From NCBI RefSeq assembly GCF_042186555.1, contig NC_133336.1:37126338-37190337 (forward strand): 64,000 bases of DNA, in the 5' to 3' direction. Positions 34,001-45,900 of the stretch are shown here, piece after piece. The notes beneath the pieces were generated by a model. It was given only the letters and a program-made list of their open reading frames with translations. It ran no database searches and had not been told where the DNA came from. Origin of the DNA: Aquarana catesbeiana (lineage: Eukaryota; Chordata; Amphibia; Anura; Ranidae). The translations under genes and the position numbers were made by a program. The stretch's first letter is position 1. Each line of letters begins with the position of its first letter.

Positions 34001-35428
34001 GCAGGAGGATCAATCTTTGGGCTATGAATATTTATCTGACCCCAGACAATCCTTGGGAGGGGGTTGCACTGAAGGTGTGGCTGGGGAGAATATAAATGTT
34101 TGGGAGGGTCTGTTCATAGCTCTCACTTCTCCTGGGGCTTCTGCCCCCTTGGAGGCAGCCTGTGTTACTGAAGAGCTGTTGCTGTTAGGCCTTAGCACGT
34201 GCTGGGCCAAGGGCCTTGGAGGAACTTGGACTTAAAGAAACCTGCTGGAAAGCACCGTCTGTGAAGTTCAGCTGGAGGAGTGTCACAGGGAAGGTGTTTG
34301 GAAGCTGTCCTTGTACATTGTGAGTAGGATTTTGCCTAGACTTCCAGGGTGCTTGTTCTTTGAGGGCTAGGTGCCATAGGTTGCTACAAGGACTGTAACT
34401 GTTCTTACAAATCTCAAATTAGCTGGCTGCCCCCTTTTACTTAAGGCTGATATGGAAGGACTTTGCTTTAGAATCTGTGTCTGCCTGTGTTTTGGCGTAT
34501 CCTGCACCCTCTACCCACCTGTGGTCAAAGTTCTACAATATCCATTAGCTGAAGTGGCGACTGCATATTGATTATTCTGCTGCTGGTAGCAATATTGCAG
34601 GTTTGCAATGGGTTTAATGAGCATGCAAGTTGTTTTGTTTTTCAACTAATGAAAAATGACCTTTACCCATCATCAGGCAAACATAATATAACTAACTAAA
34701 CAAAAATTCAGATTTCTCTTCATGATCTGTGGCAAAAAATGGCAGCCACATGAGGTCAAAATCCTCCCTCCTCCCCTTCCTGTAATTGGCTGCTCATCTA
34801 TCTCACAGTTTTGTGAGGTCAAATAACATGCAGCCTGTTGTATGAATTTCAGGATTTACATTATGCAGTTTATCACTGAAAAGCCCACTGCAGTAAAGCA
34901 TTCTAACTAACTGGGTCTTCTAAGAATATGTCTGTTTTAGAAGGCCAAATTTATTACATACCGGGGTGAAATATTTCCTGTGATAATGGTTTTGAGCATG
35001 TGTTCATAATAAATTCAGAATATTCCTCTTGGTAGTCATTTTGAACATTCCAGCAAGATCACTGTCATGACCTTTTCTCAATATCTTCAGAAAAGATAGA
35101 GAAGCCTGCTATAAAATCCTTGCAATATATAACTGACCTATTTCTTCAAGCACGTTAAGGGAAAACTCCACTTTTCATATTACCATCCATAATTCTCTTC
35201 CTACAATTTGCCGTATTTTTTACATTGCAAAGATCCTCCTACTTTGTGTTACATTTTATAATAGGCCATACTGCCTCTGGCTTTTTAGGAAGTTAACATT
35301 GAAGAAAACCTGTCTTAAGAAGTAATTTTTGCTGACCTTTTGAAAATGTTAGTTGCCCAGTTGTTTTGGCATGACAATTTGGGCTGCCATTTCTTAAGGC
35401 TAGGTACAGACAATAAAGCTGACATAAA
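31086..35428. other. Long stretch without recognisable genes
   Basis: I see no named repeat end or exon that I could defend. 33900-34560 is GC-richer than its surroundings and has the plus frame 33945-34235; it could be the remains of an LTR or a host exon, but nothing in it identifies either. Elsewhere there is AT-rich sequence with short T runs. Confidence 0.35.
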
Positions 35429-35700
35429 GGGGTTGATCTTCTAAAGGCAAATAGACGGTTCACTTTGAAAATTGCAGTCGCACTCTACAAGAGCAGTTGC
35501 TCCAGAGCTTAGTAGATGAGCAAATGCTCTGCTGACTTCCATCATCCAATCATGTGCAAGCAAAAATGCTGTTTTTTTTTAATTTTCTTTGTACGTGATT
35601 GGTTATTCTTTACAAAGTAAAGCTTTACCTCATTTACTAAGCTCTGGAGAAACTGCACTTTGCGAAGTGTACAGTCTATTTGCCTTTAGTAAATCCCCCA
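35429..35700. mobile_element. Palindromic GGGGTTGAT element, copy 1
   Basis: The left end GGGGTTGATCTTCTAAAGGC mirrors the right end GCCTTTAGTAAATCCCCC. Inner arms such as CAGTTGCTCCAGAGCTTAGT face TACTAAGCTCTGGAGAAACTG. About 270 bp with no protein. Relatives are at 35974, 61218 and 62225. Confidence 0.75.
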
Positions 35701-35973
35701 AAGTCTGCAATGTTCAGAACTGCTCCATCAATGTTTACATGAGATCCCACAGTGACATCTTTGCTTGGATACTGGATATCTTTGGCCATCTTGATTGGTT
35801 TAGCCAGGATGACATAACGTTTACACATGTGCAATGAGTTACACATTAGTTAATTCCACCCAGCACAAAGGCATGCCAAGAATGTACAGTGAGCTGTGCA
35901 TGCACAGCTTACTGTACAATCTAACTACATTTGCAAGCAGCAAGGATACAAGCTTTTATTGCAGACCAGACAT

Positions 35974-36270
35974 AGGGGTTGATTTTCTAAAGACCAATAG
36001 GTTGTTTTTTTGCAAGCGATTTTGTTCCAGAGTTTAGTGAATGAGGTGAATTTCTGCTGACTTCCATAATCTCCATAATCAAATCATGTGCAAGAAAAAA
36101 ATGTATTTCCTTGCATGTGATTGGGTATTTTTTATTTATTTATTTATTTTAGTCTTATTTTTGCAAAATTAAACTTTATCACTTTCACTAAGCTCTTAGG
36201 AAAATTCCACTGCAAAATGCAACTTCTCTTGCAAAGTGAACAGCCTATTTGGCTTTAGTAAATCAACCTT
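35974..36270. mobile_element. Palindromic GGGGTTGAT element, copy 2
   Basis: It runs from AGGGGTTGATTTTCTAAAGA to GGCTTTAGTAAATCAACC, with the same inner words (CCAGAGTTTAGTGAATGAGG and CACTAAGCTCTTAGG). It is separated from copy 1 by about 270 bp of unassigned DNA. Confidence 0.75.
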
Positions 36271-36854
36271 CTAGTATGTCTTCCTCACTGCAATTTGTTT
36301 TCCAAAGCCAAAGTTCTCCTTTAATAGTTTGCCAAGATTGTGTATTATTGTACATATGGTAAGGGGAGGTGGAACTTTTAGAATACATCCCTAGCCTCTT
36401 TTTGAAGGAAAGTAAGCTGATTGGATGGACTCCCCTTTGAGGACACATGGGTAGAGGATGCTTAACTCAATCAGGTAGGGCCTATGATTTTTCTGTAACC
36501 TTTGTAAACCTTACCTGACCTTTAACAACTCAACCCTGGTTATTTAAGAACAAGCCATGTAAACCAAATTATTAACACCTTTGACACACTTCCTGGCACT
36601 AAGGGGTGGGAGCATGTAATTAGAACACACTTATCACAAACCACCACACCTCCCATCCTGTTTTTGGATAATCAAAATCTGCCTTTACACATTCCAAGGT
36701 GAATGGATTAAGGTAACTGAGTTACCTGTGTGGCTATAAACGCTGTTGCATGTTTCTGACACTTACTAGAGCTAAAAAAAAAACTGCTTGGATAATCTGC
36801 AAATGGTCAATTACAGAACAAGTAAATTTGAATGTAACTAACCAGTACTACTTA

Positions 36855-37224
36855 TGCCGCGTACACACGACCGGACTTTCCGGCAGAAAAGGTCCGATGG
36901 AATCATTCCGTCGGACATTCCGATCGTGTGTGGGCTTCATCTGACTTTTTCTTTCTAAAATTCTGATGGACCTAAAAATAGAACATGTTTCAAATCTTTC
37001 CCGACAGACTCAATTCCTATCGGGAAAACCGTTCGTCTGTATGTTATTCCAACGGACCAAAAACGACGCAAAGGGCAGCTATTGGCTACTGGCTATTGAA
37101 CTTCCTTTTTCTAGTCCCGTCGTACATCATCGCGTTCTAAACGAACGGACTTTGGTGTGATCATGTGTAGGCAAGTCCGTTTCAGCATAACTCCATCGGA
37201 AAAGCTGGTCGTGTGTACATGGCA
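36855..37224. mobile_element. Palindromic element with TTA duplication, PIF/Harbinger-like
   Basis: Ends are TGCCGCGTACACACGACC and GGTCGTGTGTACATGGCA, inverted at 16 of 18 positions. TTA occurs immediately outside both ends (36852-36854, 37225-37227); three-base TWA duplications are usual for PIF/Harbinger elements. 370 bp, non-coding, with many CGGA/TCCG words forming internal hairpins. Confidence 0.7.
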
Positions 37225-37227
37225 TTA

Positions 37228-38260
37228 TTCCACAGCCTAGAGAAATGAGAACCTTCACAGACATATTCGTCAACGTATGTGGCCAGATTGGTCAAATGTT
37301 CTCTGGTTTCTGTAGTCAGCCCACATTCAAACTTGAAGTCACATTTTTCCTCAAAATTGTAATCTTCAGAAAACAGAATTTAGCTTAAATAATAGATATG
37401 AAACATGTGACCCTCATTCCAATGTACAGCCGTCCTCATTAGCCAATGCTCCCACCTGCTATCTCATTACCTGTCCATAACATCCAGCGCTGTATGGAAG
37501 AACGTCTTGCTTCCATCAAGAAAGCAAGGTCAGGATGAGGTATTGCTGTTGATTAATTTGTATTCATATCAGGTCTACTTGCAACAAGTCTCAACATGTG
37601 TTTCTGTGCAGTATTAGAATCACAGCTTCTCTTTGTGAAGGAAAACAATAAACACAGTAATGCAGGAGGTACGATGAGTATGTGATATATGAAGATTTAT
37701 GATGAAACTGTATGATGCATGAAATTCGAATTGTGAAATTTGAAGAGAACCTGTTGCTTTGCCTTGAATGGTGCCTCTTTGGTGTCTCTTCAAAGATTAA
37801 CCCCTGACCCCACCAGCTAATACTTACTCTAACCAAGATCCCCCATAGCTCTGTTGCTCCATCAGAGCCCTCAGATGCTTTTGGGTATGAGGGAGCATGT
37901 GACCTTCTCCAAAGATGCAGTGCTCAGGGGCAGAATAGGTTAAAGTATACCTGTAGCTTAGCCCTGAACTTTTAGTCTGAAGGGCCATTGGTGCTTTAGC
38001 AACTTTCAACTGACACATTAAATGATACAACTGAGCCACTTTACCTTTTCTTTTGTGAGCATCAACACCTAAGGCATGTAAACTGCAAATCAAAGTTTTG
38101 ACTTCAACGTTCAGCCATGTCCACCCTGAGCCTCTATAACCAGTAAAGCGGTGGGCAGGGGAAGGGGTGTTAGTTTTTTTACTTTGAAACCTAACGTGGA
38201 ACTTTAAGTAAGAAATCAACATATAGCAAATAGGCAGGATTTAATGCAGGAGAGACATAT
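37228..38260. other. No recognisable feature
   Basis: No repeat boundary or exon recognised. The 132-codon minus frame at 37824-38222 lacks a known motif. Confidence 0.4.
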
Positions 38261-38450
38261 TGGGGTTGATTTACTAAAACTGGAGAGTGCAAAATCTGGT
38301 GTAGTTCTGCATAGAAACCAATCTGCTTCCAGTTTTTTGTTTTTTTTTTCGCCAAAGCTTAATTGAACAAGTTGAAGTTAGAAGCTGATCAGCTAACATG
38401 CACACCTGCACCAGATTTTGAACTCTCCAATATTAGTAAATCAACCCCTT
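38261..38450. mobile_element. Palindromic GGTTGATT element, uninterrupted copy
   Basis: TGGGGTTGATTTACTAAAAC on the left mirrors TATTAGTAAATCAACCCC on the right; GAGAGTGCAAAATCTGG faces CCAGATTTTGAACTCTCC. It is the intact paralogue of the split element at 29019-30530 and shows where those insertions landed. Confidence 0.85.
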
Positions 38451-38998
38451 ATGACTGAAAATACAGCCTACAGAAATCCCATGATCACTAAACTGGTTAG
38501 CACCCTTGAGGCACTTGGACTTTGGTACGGATTTTTATCAAGGGCTGTCTTTCTTCTGGGTGCTCTGGTTTTGTCCCACAATGAAAAATACATATTGTGG
38601 TACGTTAATCATTTTTATCCCTAAATGCTCCTAGTTTGTGACTGCATGCAAGATTGTAGTAGAAACTTTTAACTGTACTTTTGCAAATTGTTCAATATTC
38701 TATGTAAAATGCTTTAGGAAAAAGTGTCAGTACTAAATAATAGATAACACTAAGTTAGCACAGCAGTTGAAAGCTGGAATTACGTTTCAATTGGGAGTGC
38801 CTGCTATGCAAGATGTACAGTGGGCGTAAAAAATACTAGTTTAGGCATACAGGAGAAAGACAGCTCAGGGTGGGTGTCACCACCAGCATGGACACACAGC
38901 CACACTGACCATACCATGCATGGCCATGCTAGTAGCTTATAGGCTGGGGGCTGCATGGAGATAAGTTGCAGGACTAGGAAATAAGTGAGAAACTTTCC
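38451..38998 (+). repeat. Repeat unit of about 550 bp, copy 2
   Basis: It matches 30531-31085. A small insertion (CAGTACTAAATAATAG region, near 38727) and a few short indels distinguish the copies. Confidence 0.9.
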
Positions 38999-39060
38999 CT
39001 AGTGAATATGGGGGCTTCAGTTGCCTGATCATTATCTTCTGCCAACTACACGAACACCAT

Positions 39061-39670
39061 GGGGTTGATTTACTAAGACTGGAGCATGCAAAATCTGCTT
39101 CCAGGTTTTAGGCCTCATGCACACTGGAAGTTATAAAAACTCCATTAGTGTTAGCTGTATAAAGCTGTAGAATGAGTTCTACAGTGCTTTTGCAGTAGGG
39201 TTTTTTAGCGTTTTTTATCGGTAGTGTTTTTTTTTAGCTTTTTTTTTAAGCAAAACTATACTCCCACAAAAACTTATGGCTCAAAAATGCTGATAAATGC
39301 TGAATAGCTGTGTTTTCAGCATTTTTTAGCATTTTTCAGCATTTTTAAGCTTTTATCAGTATTTTTACAGCTGAAAAACTCCTTTTAAAACCCACTAGTG
39401 CTGTTTTTTTTTCCAGGCAGAAAATGCCCCTGCCAAAAAAAACGCTCTTAACAGCCTATGTGTGTATGGACACATAGGATAACATGCTGGGGAGTTTATT
39501 GGCTGCAGAACAAAACACTTGAAGCCAAAAACAGCCGCTGTAAAAACATCCAGTGTGCATGAGGCCTTTTTGTCAATGCTTGATTGAACAAGCTGAAGTT
39601 AGAAGCTGATTGGCTACCATGCACAGCTGCGCCAGATTTTGCTCTCTTCAGTTTTAGTAAATCAAATCCA
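39061..39670. mobile_element. Palindromic GGTTGATT element split by another element
   Basis: The left part 39061-39109 and right part 39568-39670 make a third member of the same palindromic family. The break lies in the central T run, and the insertion is the element at 39110-39567. Confidence 0.75.
39110..39567. mobile_element. Nested element with perfect 18-bp inverted ends
   Basis: AGGCCTCATGCACACTGG at 39110-39127 is perfectly mirrored by CCAGTGTGCATGAGGCCT at 39550-39567. TTTT lies on both sides, but the target was a T run, so duplication length cannot be fixed. The interior repeats GCATTTTTCAGC-like words. 458 bp, no transposase, superfamily unknown to me. Confidence 0.8.
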
Positions 39671-40120
39671 AAGTGTCTCTCCTTCATTACAGTTCCATTA
39701 CCTTGTACACTGATCTACACACACACACACATTTTGGGGTACAAATTTTGGTGATGCCGGTATAAATGAACTCCTGCATATACGTGGGAGTGACTTCATC
39801 ACAGCCAGGCCAATGAAACGCTGATCTGCCTGAAGATGACAGAGGCTAGTGGGGAGCTTCGGGACACTGCATCGCTGGAGACAAGGTGAGTATAGTTCCA
39901 CTATAAAGTATATGCAAACTTTTAAATCAAAAGTCGCCCAGCCTCCCTCGCCCCCTCAATACATAGATCTGGGTCCCCCTCCAACAGGTTCATACTTACC
40001 TCTTCCAAAAGCCATGGCCTCATGAGATGTATACAGCCCGGACAGTAAAAATTTAGTGCTGTAATGCCCAATAACATCCCGTAGACTTAAAAGGGACTCA
40101 TCAGTTTGCCAGAAGCAATG

Positions 40121-40454
40121 TTACATAGTTACATAGTAGGTGAGGTTGAAAAAAGACACAAGTCCATCAAGTCCAACCTATGTGTGTGATTATATGTCAG
40201 TATTACATTGTATATCTCTGTATGTTGTGGTCGTTCAGGTGCTTATCTAAAAGTTTCTTGAAACTATTGATGCTCCCCGCTGAGACCACCACCTGTGGAA
40301 GGGAATTCCACATCCTTGCCGCTCTTACAGTAAAGAACCCTCTACGTAGTTTAAGGTTAAACCTCTTTTCTTCTAATTTTACTGAGTGGCCACGAGTCTT
40401 GTTAAACTCCCTTCTGAAAAAGTTTTATCCTTATTGTGGGGTCATCAGTACGGT
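40121..40454 (-). mobile_element. CR1 LINE 3' fragment
   Basis: It starts TTACATAGTTACATAGTAGG and follows 29629-29957 closely, including the coding region for the last part of the CR1 reverse transcriptase. It is truncated at about 40454, where a duplicated ATGTTCTATTCTA begins. Confidence 0.85.
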
Positions 40455-40645
40455 ATGTTCTATTCTATGAATCAAAGAGTTATCAATGCACCCACACAGG
40501 ATGGAACTGTGGGAGCTTGTAGTAGCGCAGTGCCACATCCTAAACATCAATTGGTCAAATAATGGAAGTGAAAAAATGGACTTTCTTTTCAGTGCCTAGA
40601 AAGTCCATTTTTTCACTTCCATTATTTGACCAATGTTCTATTCTA
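40455..40645. mobile_element. 165-bp insertion with perfect hairpin and 13-bp flanking repeats
   Basis: ATGTTCTATTCTA occurs at 40455-40467 and again at 40633-40645. Between them, 83 bp of unassigned sequence is followed by a perfect 37-bp inverted repeat, 40550-40586 against 40598-40634, with an 11-nt loop TTTCAGTGCCT. The right arm overlaps the flanking repeat by 2 nt. It encodes nothing. The 13-bp direct repeats suggest a target duplication of retrotransposition length. Confidence 0.8.
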
Positions 40646-41190
40646 GTCAGTGGAATGTTAGTGCATAGGTAGCTGGGCTCTAGATTTTGCTGCATAAAAC
40701 TGAATTTAGGTGGAAATCCCATTCTTTCCTATGTGGCTGGCTAACATTGATGTGATGTGGTTTAGTGTACATATAAGGAGAAAATATTGGGGTCCATTCA
40801 CACCTGAGCATTATCAACATGTGCACAAACTGTAGGTGTGGATAGACCCCATAAATACTTTCAAATAAATCCACTTCTAATTTATGCTTCCTGGAGGACC
40901 CTCAGTGTGCTGACAGAACAGTGCTTTTCTATACATGAAGCAATATTTCCCTTCCAGTTACAACCTTTGTGAAAATCCCCAACTTGAAAAAAATGCATTG
41001 GCTATTGATCTTAATACGCAAATCATGTGATCATATTTTCTAAGAACTCTCTATACTATTGACACTTCAAATGGATACTTCCGAATGCAAGACAATGAGA
41101 ACTCTTTGCAGCTGCAAGCTGGATTTTAGTAGTAATGATGCTTAAAGTATAGAACGAATCATTAGGGGAAAATTCCAATTAAAACAAATG

Positions 41191-41246
<56 letters not shown>

Positions 41247-41275
41247 GGTATATATATATATATCTATATATATAG
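41191..41275. repeat. TA microsatellite
   Basis: A near-pure TA run of about 80 bp with a single ACGG interruption. The short proteins read from it are artefacts. Confidence 0.97.
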
Positions 41276-41432
41276 AACAAGTGTTGAGGGTGGAGTGTAC
41301 AGGATCCAATGTAGCAGTGCTAAGCAATCAGGCCCTTCCACAAGCCATATATGGAAAGAAAATCAAATGGGATTGGTGTGTTTAAAATGTATTTAGACAA
41401 AGATCTCAATTCAAGTTCCAGTCAGTGTCAAA

Positions 41433-41475
41433 TGCATGACGGTTTCGGGCTGTACAGATAGCGCCCTTCTTCATA
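41433..41475 (-). ncRNA. Decayed hammerhead-like motif (copy C)
   Basis: The minus strand reads ATGAAGA, one A, GGGC, a loop, GCCC and GAAAC. Stem II pairs over 4 bp. The first core base is A in place of C, and the stem III region is shortened to ACCGT, which cannot close a loop. It is followed by cleavage-like C and ATGCA. Probably inactive. Confidence 0.45.
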
Positions 41476-41507
41476 ACAAGACACATACAATAATGGTGAT
41501 CTTTACA

Positions 41508-41508
41508 A

Positions 41509-41556
<48 letters not shown>
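41508..41556. repeat. Second TA microsatellite
   Basis: Uninterrupted TA repeat of about 45 bp, 240 bp downstream of the first. Confidence 0.97.
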
Positions 41557-41558
<2 letters not shown>

Positions 41559-42599
41559 TCTTCTCTCATATGGTATCAATCAATTAATCATTTATTGTTG
41601 ATGAGGATGATTGACAAATAAAAAAAACATGTGGACATATATGGAATCATGGGTCATCAGGTGCTATCACTTTTCTCATTACATTTGATATGCGCTAAAG
41701 AAGAACAAACACATATAGTGAATTTATATATATGCATAACCAGCTATATTAAAAAAAAAAAAGAATAATAAATATAATCACTATTTTTATAAATTTAAAC
41801 CAAAAACAAAAAGGAAAAAGGAAAAATAAAAATCGAATTGATATCTTTTTTATATATATATATATAAAATGTATTTATTTTTTAATAATAAAATGGGAAG
41901 CTATGAAAATTACAAAACACAACCAACTCTCCTTGCAATGGCTGTCATCACAGGTACTCTAGAACAGTGTTTTTCCTCGTCAAAAGAAGTTTATTGAGTA
42001 TACAATGTTATAAAGATACATAAAGTAAGTTTACAAGGATCTATAAAGTAAGCTCATTGTTTTACAGTAGGGTTTATATAGGTAAATATCATGAAATTTC
42101 AAATATTAAACATTGGGTTCACGTAAACCTAAATTAAAGATATATATCATTTCCTTAGTTACTTTTGTAGGTATTTAAATGATTTATACCTACTATACAT
42201 ATTGTTTACAAGTAGAGTGTATATAGGTCAAATAAATTCTGATAATGAGCTTTAATCGTAAGGTGGAGAAAAGGAAAGAGAAAGAAGAAAAAGGGTTGAA
42301 AGGTAGAGGTATGGTCCACAAGGTTGTCCCGCTCGTCAGTTTATTATTCTTTTTAGTTCTCTTTGAAGCCTTAGAATGGGTGTCTCTGTAAGTCATTTAA
42401 TCTGTTACCATGGCAACAGGACAGAGTCATTGAAGTTTGACAGGAACTGTTGTTTTATCCAAGGATGCCAAAGTTTTTCAAACTTTGGAATTTGATTTTG
42501 ATCGATGGCTACCATCTTAGCATGGGACATTGTATTATTCATTCTGTGAATTGTTTCTGCTAGTACCAATGTAGGAGATTTCCATGCCTTGGCCACTGT

Positions 42600-42602
42600 T
42601 TA
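42600..42602 (-). other. Nonsense codon 1199 of L1 ORF2
   Basis: TAA between LITAAK and TVAKAWKSPTL in the same frame. A C-to-T change in a glutamine codon is the simplest origin. Confidence 0.85.
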
Positions 42603-42938
42603 TTTTGCAGCCGTTATTAGTTGGATCATAAGTTTGAATTGAGAGAGTGTTAGCCATTCCGGTTTTAGATTAAGTAAAGTTAAATATGGATCTGGTTGTA
42701 TTATTTTTTTAAATATTTTAGGTGCAATCACAAAGACTTCCTTCCAGAAGGTTTGGATTACTGGGCACGTCCACCATATGTGTAAATATGTGCCTATTTC
42801 TGGGCATCCTCGAAAACAAAGAGCTGAGGTATTAGCTGAATATTTTGCCACTCTAGCGGGTACAAGGTACCAGCGAGTTAGGACTTTATAATTTGTCTCC
42901 AGTGCTAAGATGTTGGGTGAAGATGATTTAGATGTGAG

Positions 42939-42941
42939 TCA
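42939..42941 (-). other. Nonsense codon 1086 of L1 ORF2
   Basis: TGA in frame; the flanking residues read DWSNI before and LTSKSSSPN after, a smooth continuation. A G-to-A change in a tryptophan codon is the simplest origin. Confidence 0.85.
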
Positions 42942-45900
42942 TATGTTAGACCAGTCCGTGTCTTCTAAAGTTCGTCCCAGGTCCTCCTCCCACCTCTGAA
43001 CGTAAGAGGGTCTATTAAGATTTGCTACTCCATATAATTGATTATAAAGTGATGAAATTGTACCTTTAGCAAATGGATCTTTTGTACAGATTGATTCAAA
43101 AATGGATAATTGGGATAATGGTGTATCCCCCTTTAGGAATGGTGTATAGAAATTTTTGATTTGGAGATATCTAAATATCTCAGAGTTTGGTAGATCATAT
43201 TTTTCTCTAAGCGATGGGAATGAAAGGAATGATTTAGATGCTATGAAGTCATTTAGTGTCTGAATGCCTGATGTTGTCCAAGCTTTAAAAGAATTTGGGT
43301 AGATCCATGCCGGATAAAAGGCCGGATTTCTGATAAAAGAAAGGAGAGGATTGTGTGGAGATTGTAACTGATATTTGGTTTTTAGTTTATTCCAGAGAGA
43401 TAAGAAGTGTTTAGTTATGGGATTATGAATTTTAAAGCGGTCTTTAGGATCAAGCCATAATAAATTTGATATTAATAGAGGGTCATTTTCTGAAGCCTCT
43501 ATAAATACCCATAATGGGATTTCCTGTTTTGCATGGTATTTGGACAGACTGGCCAAATGTGCTGCTCTGTAGTAGTTAGTAAAATTAGGGTATCCCAGGC
43601 CTCCTTTATTTTTGGGAAGATGTAGTGTGTGTATAGGTATACGTGGTTTAGAAGAGCCCCATATAAACGAAGTTGCTCTTTTTTGTACTATTCTCAAAAA
43701 ATAGGAAGGAAATGGAATAGGGAGGACTCTGAATAGATAAAGCAATTTGGGTAGAATAGTCATTTTGATTGCATTAATCTTCCCTATCCAGGATAAAGGA
43801 AGTTGCGACCATTGTTTTATTAGATTTGTGATCTGTCTTAATACAGGAGGATAATTGGTTGAGAATAAGTCAGAATGAGATGCTGTTAAATGAATTCCAA
43901 GATATGGGATTGATTTTTCTGCCCATGTGAATGGGAGTGCAGCCCTAGCCGGGATCAATTCCATGTTTGTGAGTGAAATATTAAGCACTAGGCATTTCTT
44001 AGGATTAATCATAAGGCCGGATAGGGCTGCAAACCCATCAAGAGCTGGTATTAAGTTAGGACCAGAGACCTGTGGTGATGATAGAAAAAGTAATATATCG
44101 TCTGCAAATATACATAATTTGTGTGTAATACCTCCTACTTCAATGCCAGTTATAGTTTGGTTTGTTCTGATGTATTGGGCCATGGGTTCGAGTATAAGGG
44201 CAAATAATAAGGGAGATAATGGGCAACCCTGTCGGGTACCTCTTTCGATATTAAAGGCTTCAGATTTGTATCCAGCATATTTTATATAGGCTTTGGGTTT
44301 ATTATATAATGCTTTGATCCATGTTAAAAAGTGGGGTCCAAAACCCCATTTTTGTAATGAATATTGCATATATTGCCAGGATACTGTGTCAAATGCCCTC
44401 TTAACATCGAGAGATAGAAAACATAAAGGGATTTTCCGTTTTTTAGCAATATGTGCCAATAACACTGCCCTGCGTATATTATCGCCTGCCTGTCTATTTG
44501 GCATGAAGCCTACTTGATCTCTATGTATTAATTTTCCTATAATGCTATTGAAGCGTTTTGCTATTATTTTTGCTAATAATTTAATATCGAGGTTTAACAG
44601 AGAGATAGGCCGATAATTCACACAGGAAGCATCATCAGAAAGGGGTTTTGGGATCATACAAACAATTGCCATTAGTGTTTCTTGCCGAAAAGAATGTCCA
44701 TCTAGAAGTTTGTTAAAAGTTTCAGTGAGAATGGGAGAGAGTATTTCTGAGAATGTTTTATAGTATAAAGCCGAGTAGCCGTCTGGGCCTGGTCTTTTGT
44801 TAAGTTTTAGGTCTTTTATGGCGTTAGCAACTTCATCTATAGTTATAGGCTCATCCAAACTGCTTTTTTGATTTTGAGATAACTCAGGTAAGGTTATTTT
44901 TGAGAAGAAGGATTCAGCCTCTGTAAGATTAAATTCATTGTTTGTCTTGTATAAAGGTGCGAGATGTGAGTGAAATTTATGGACTATTTTAACTGGATTA
45001 CAAGTGTAAACATTTTTTGATAATTTCAAACGTATTGGTTTGAAAGATTTGTTAGTTGAATTTAATGCCCGAGCCAAATATGTACCTGGTTTGTTTGTAT
45101 TCATGTAGAAATTGTGTTTGGAGCGTTTGAGGGATTTATCAACTGACTCAGTGAGAAATAGATCGTATTCCAATCTAGATTTTTCCAGATGAGATTTTGT
45201 ACTCTGAGATGGATTATATTGAAATGATATGTAGGCTGCATTAAAATTGAGTTCTAGTTTTTTTGCTAGATTTTTGCGTTCCCGTTTAAATAGTGCCATT
45301 TGTGTTTGTATTGTACCACGCAAGACAGGCTTATGAGCTTCCCACAGTGTTATTGGGGAGATGTCTGTTGTATTATTAATTGATATGTATTCCTTTAAAG
45401 CTTGTTCAATGGCCCTCTGATGTAGTGGGTGTTTGAGCATTATGTCCGGTAAGTACCACGTTGGGTCATGCGTTTTTGGTATGGCTGAGGCTATAGTAGT
45501 GTATACTGCATTATGGTCAGACCACGGAATCGGAATTATATCTGATGCAATAATTTCTGGTATCATTCCTATTGTTAGAAAAATATGATCTATTCTGGTG
45601 AAGGTTTGATGAGGGTGCGAGAAATAAGTGAATTTCTTTTTCATTGGGTTACTTTCTCTCCATGAATCTACCAGATTGTATTTGGAAAGAAGTTGAGAAA
45701 AAGGTAATCTAGAGGTTATTTTGGATGGTGTAAAAGGTGATTTATCTAGAAATGGGAGGAGGACCTGGTTCGAATCCCCACACATTATCACTGTTCCTAT
45801 TTTGTGTGTATTAATCACTTGTAATATATGTGAGAGGAATGGTGTAGGTTGTATGTTAGGAGCGTAGTAGGAAATCACTGTGATTGCTGTATCCATTATA

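Noticed and set aside
33900..34560. GC-richer block as an LTR or exon
   Set aside because: No TG...CA ends with target duplication, no second copy in the window and no coding motif; left unassigned.
45767..45777. GGTTCGAATCC, a perfect RNA polymerase III B-box, suggesting a tRNA or SINE
   Set aside because: It falls inside L1 ORF2 and is explained by the codons for the conserved GDSNQ endonuclease motif on the opposite strand. No A-box lies at the right distance.
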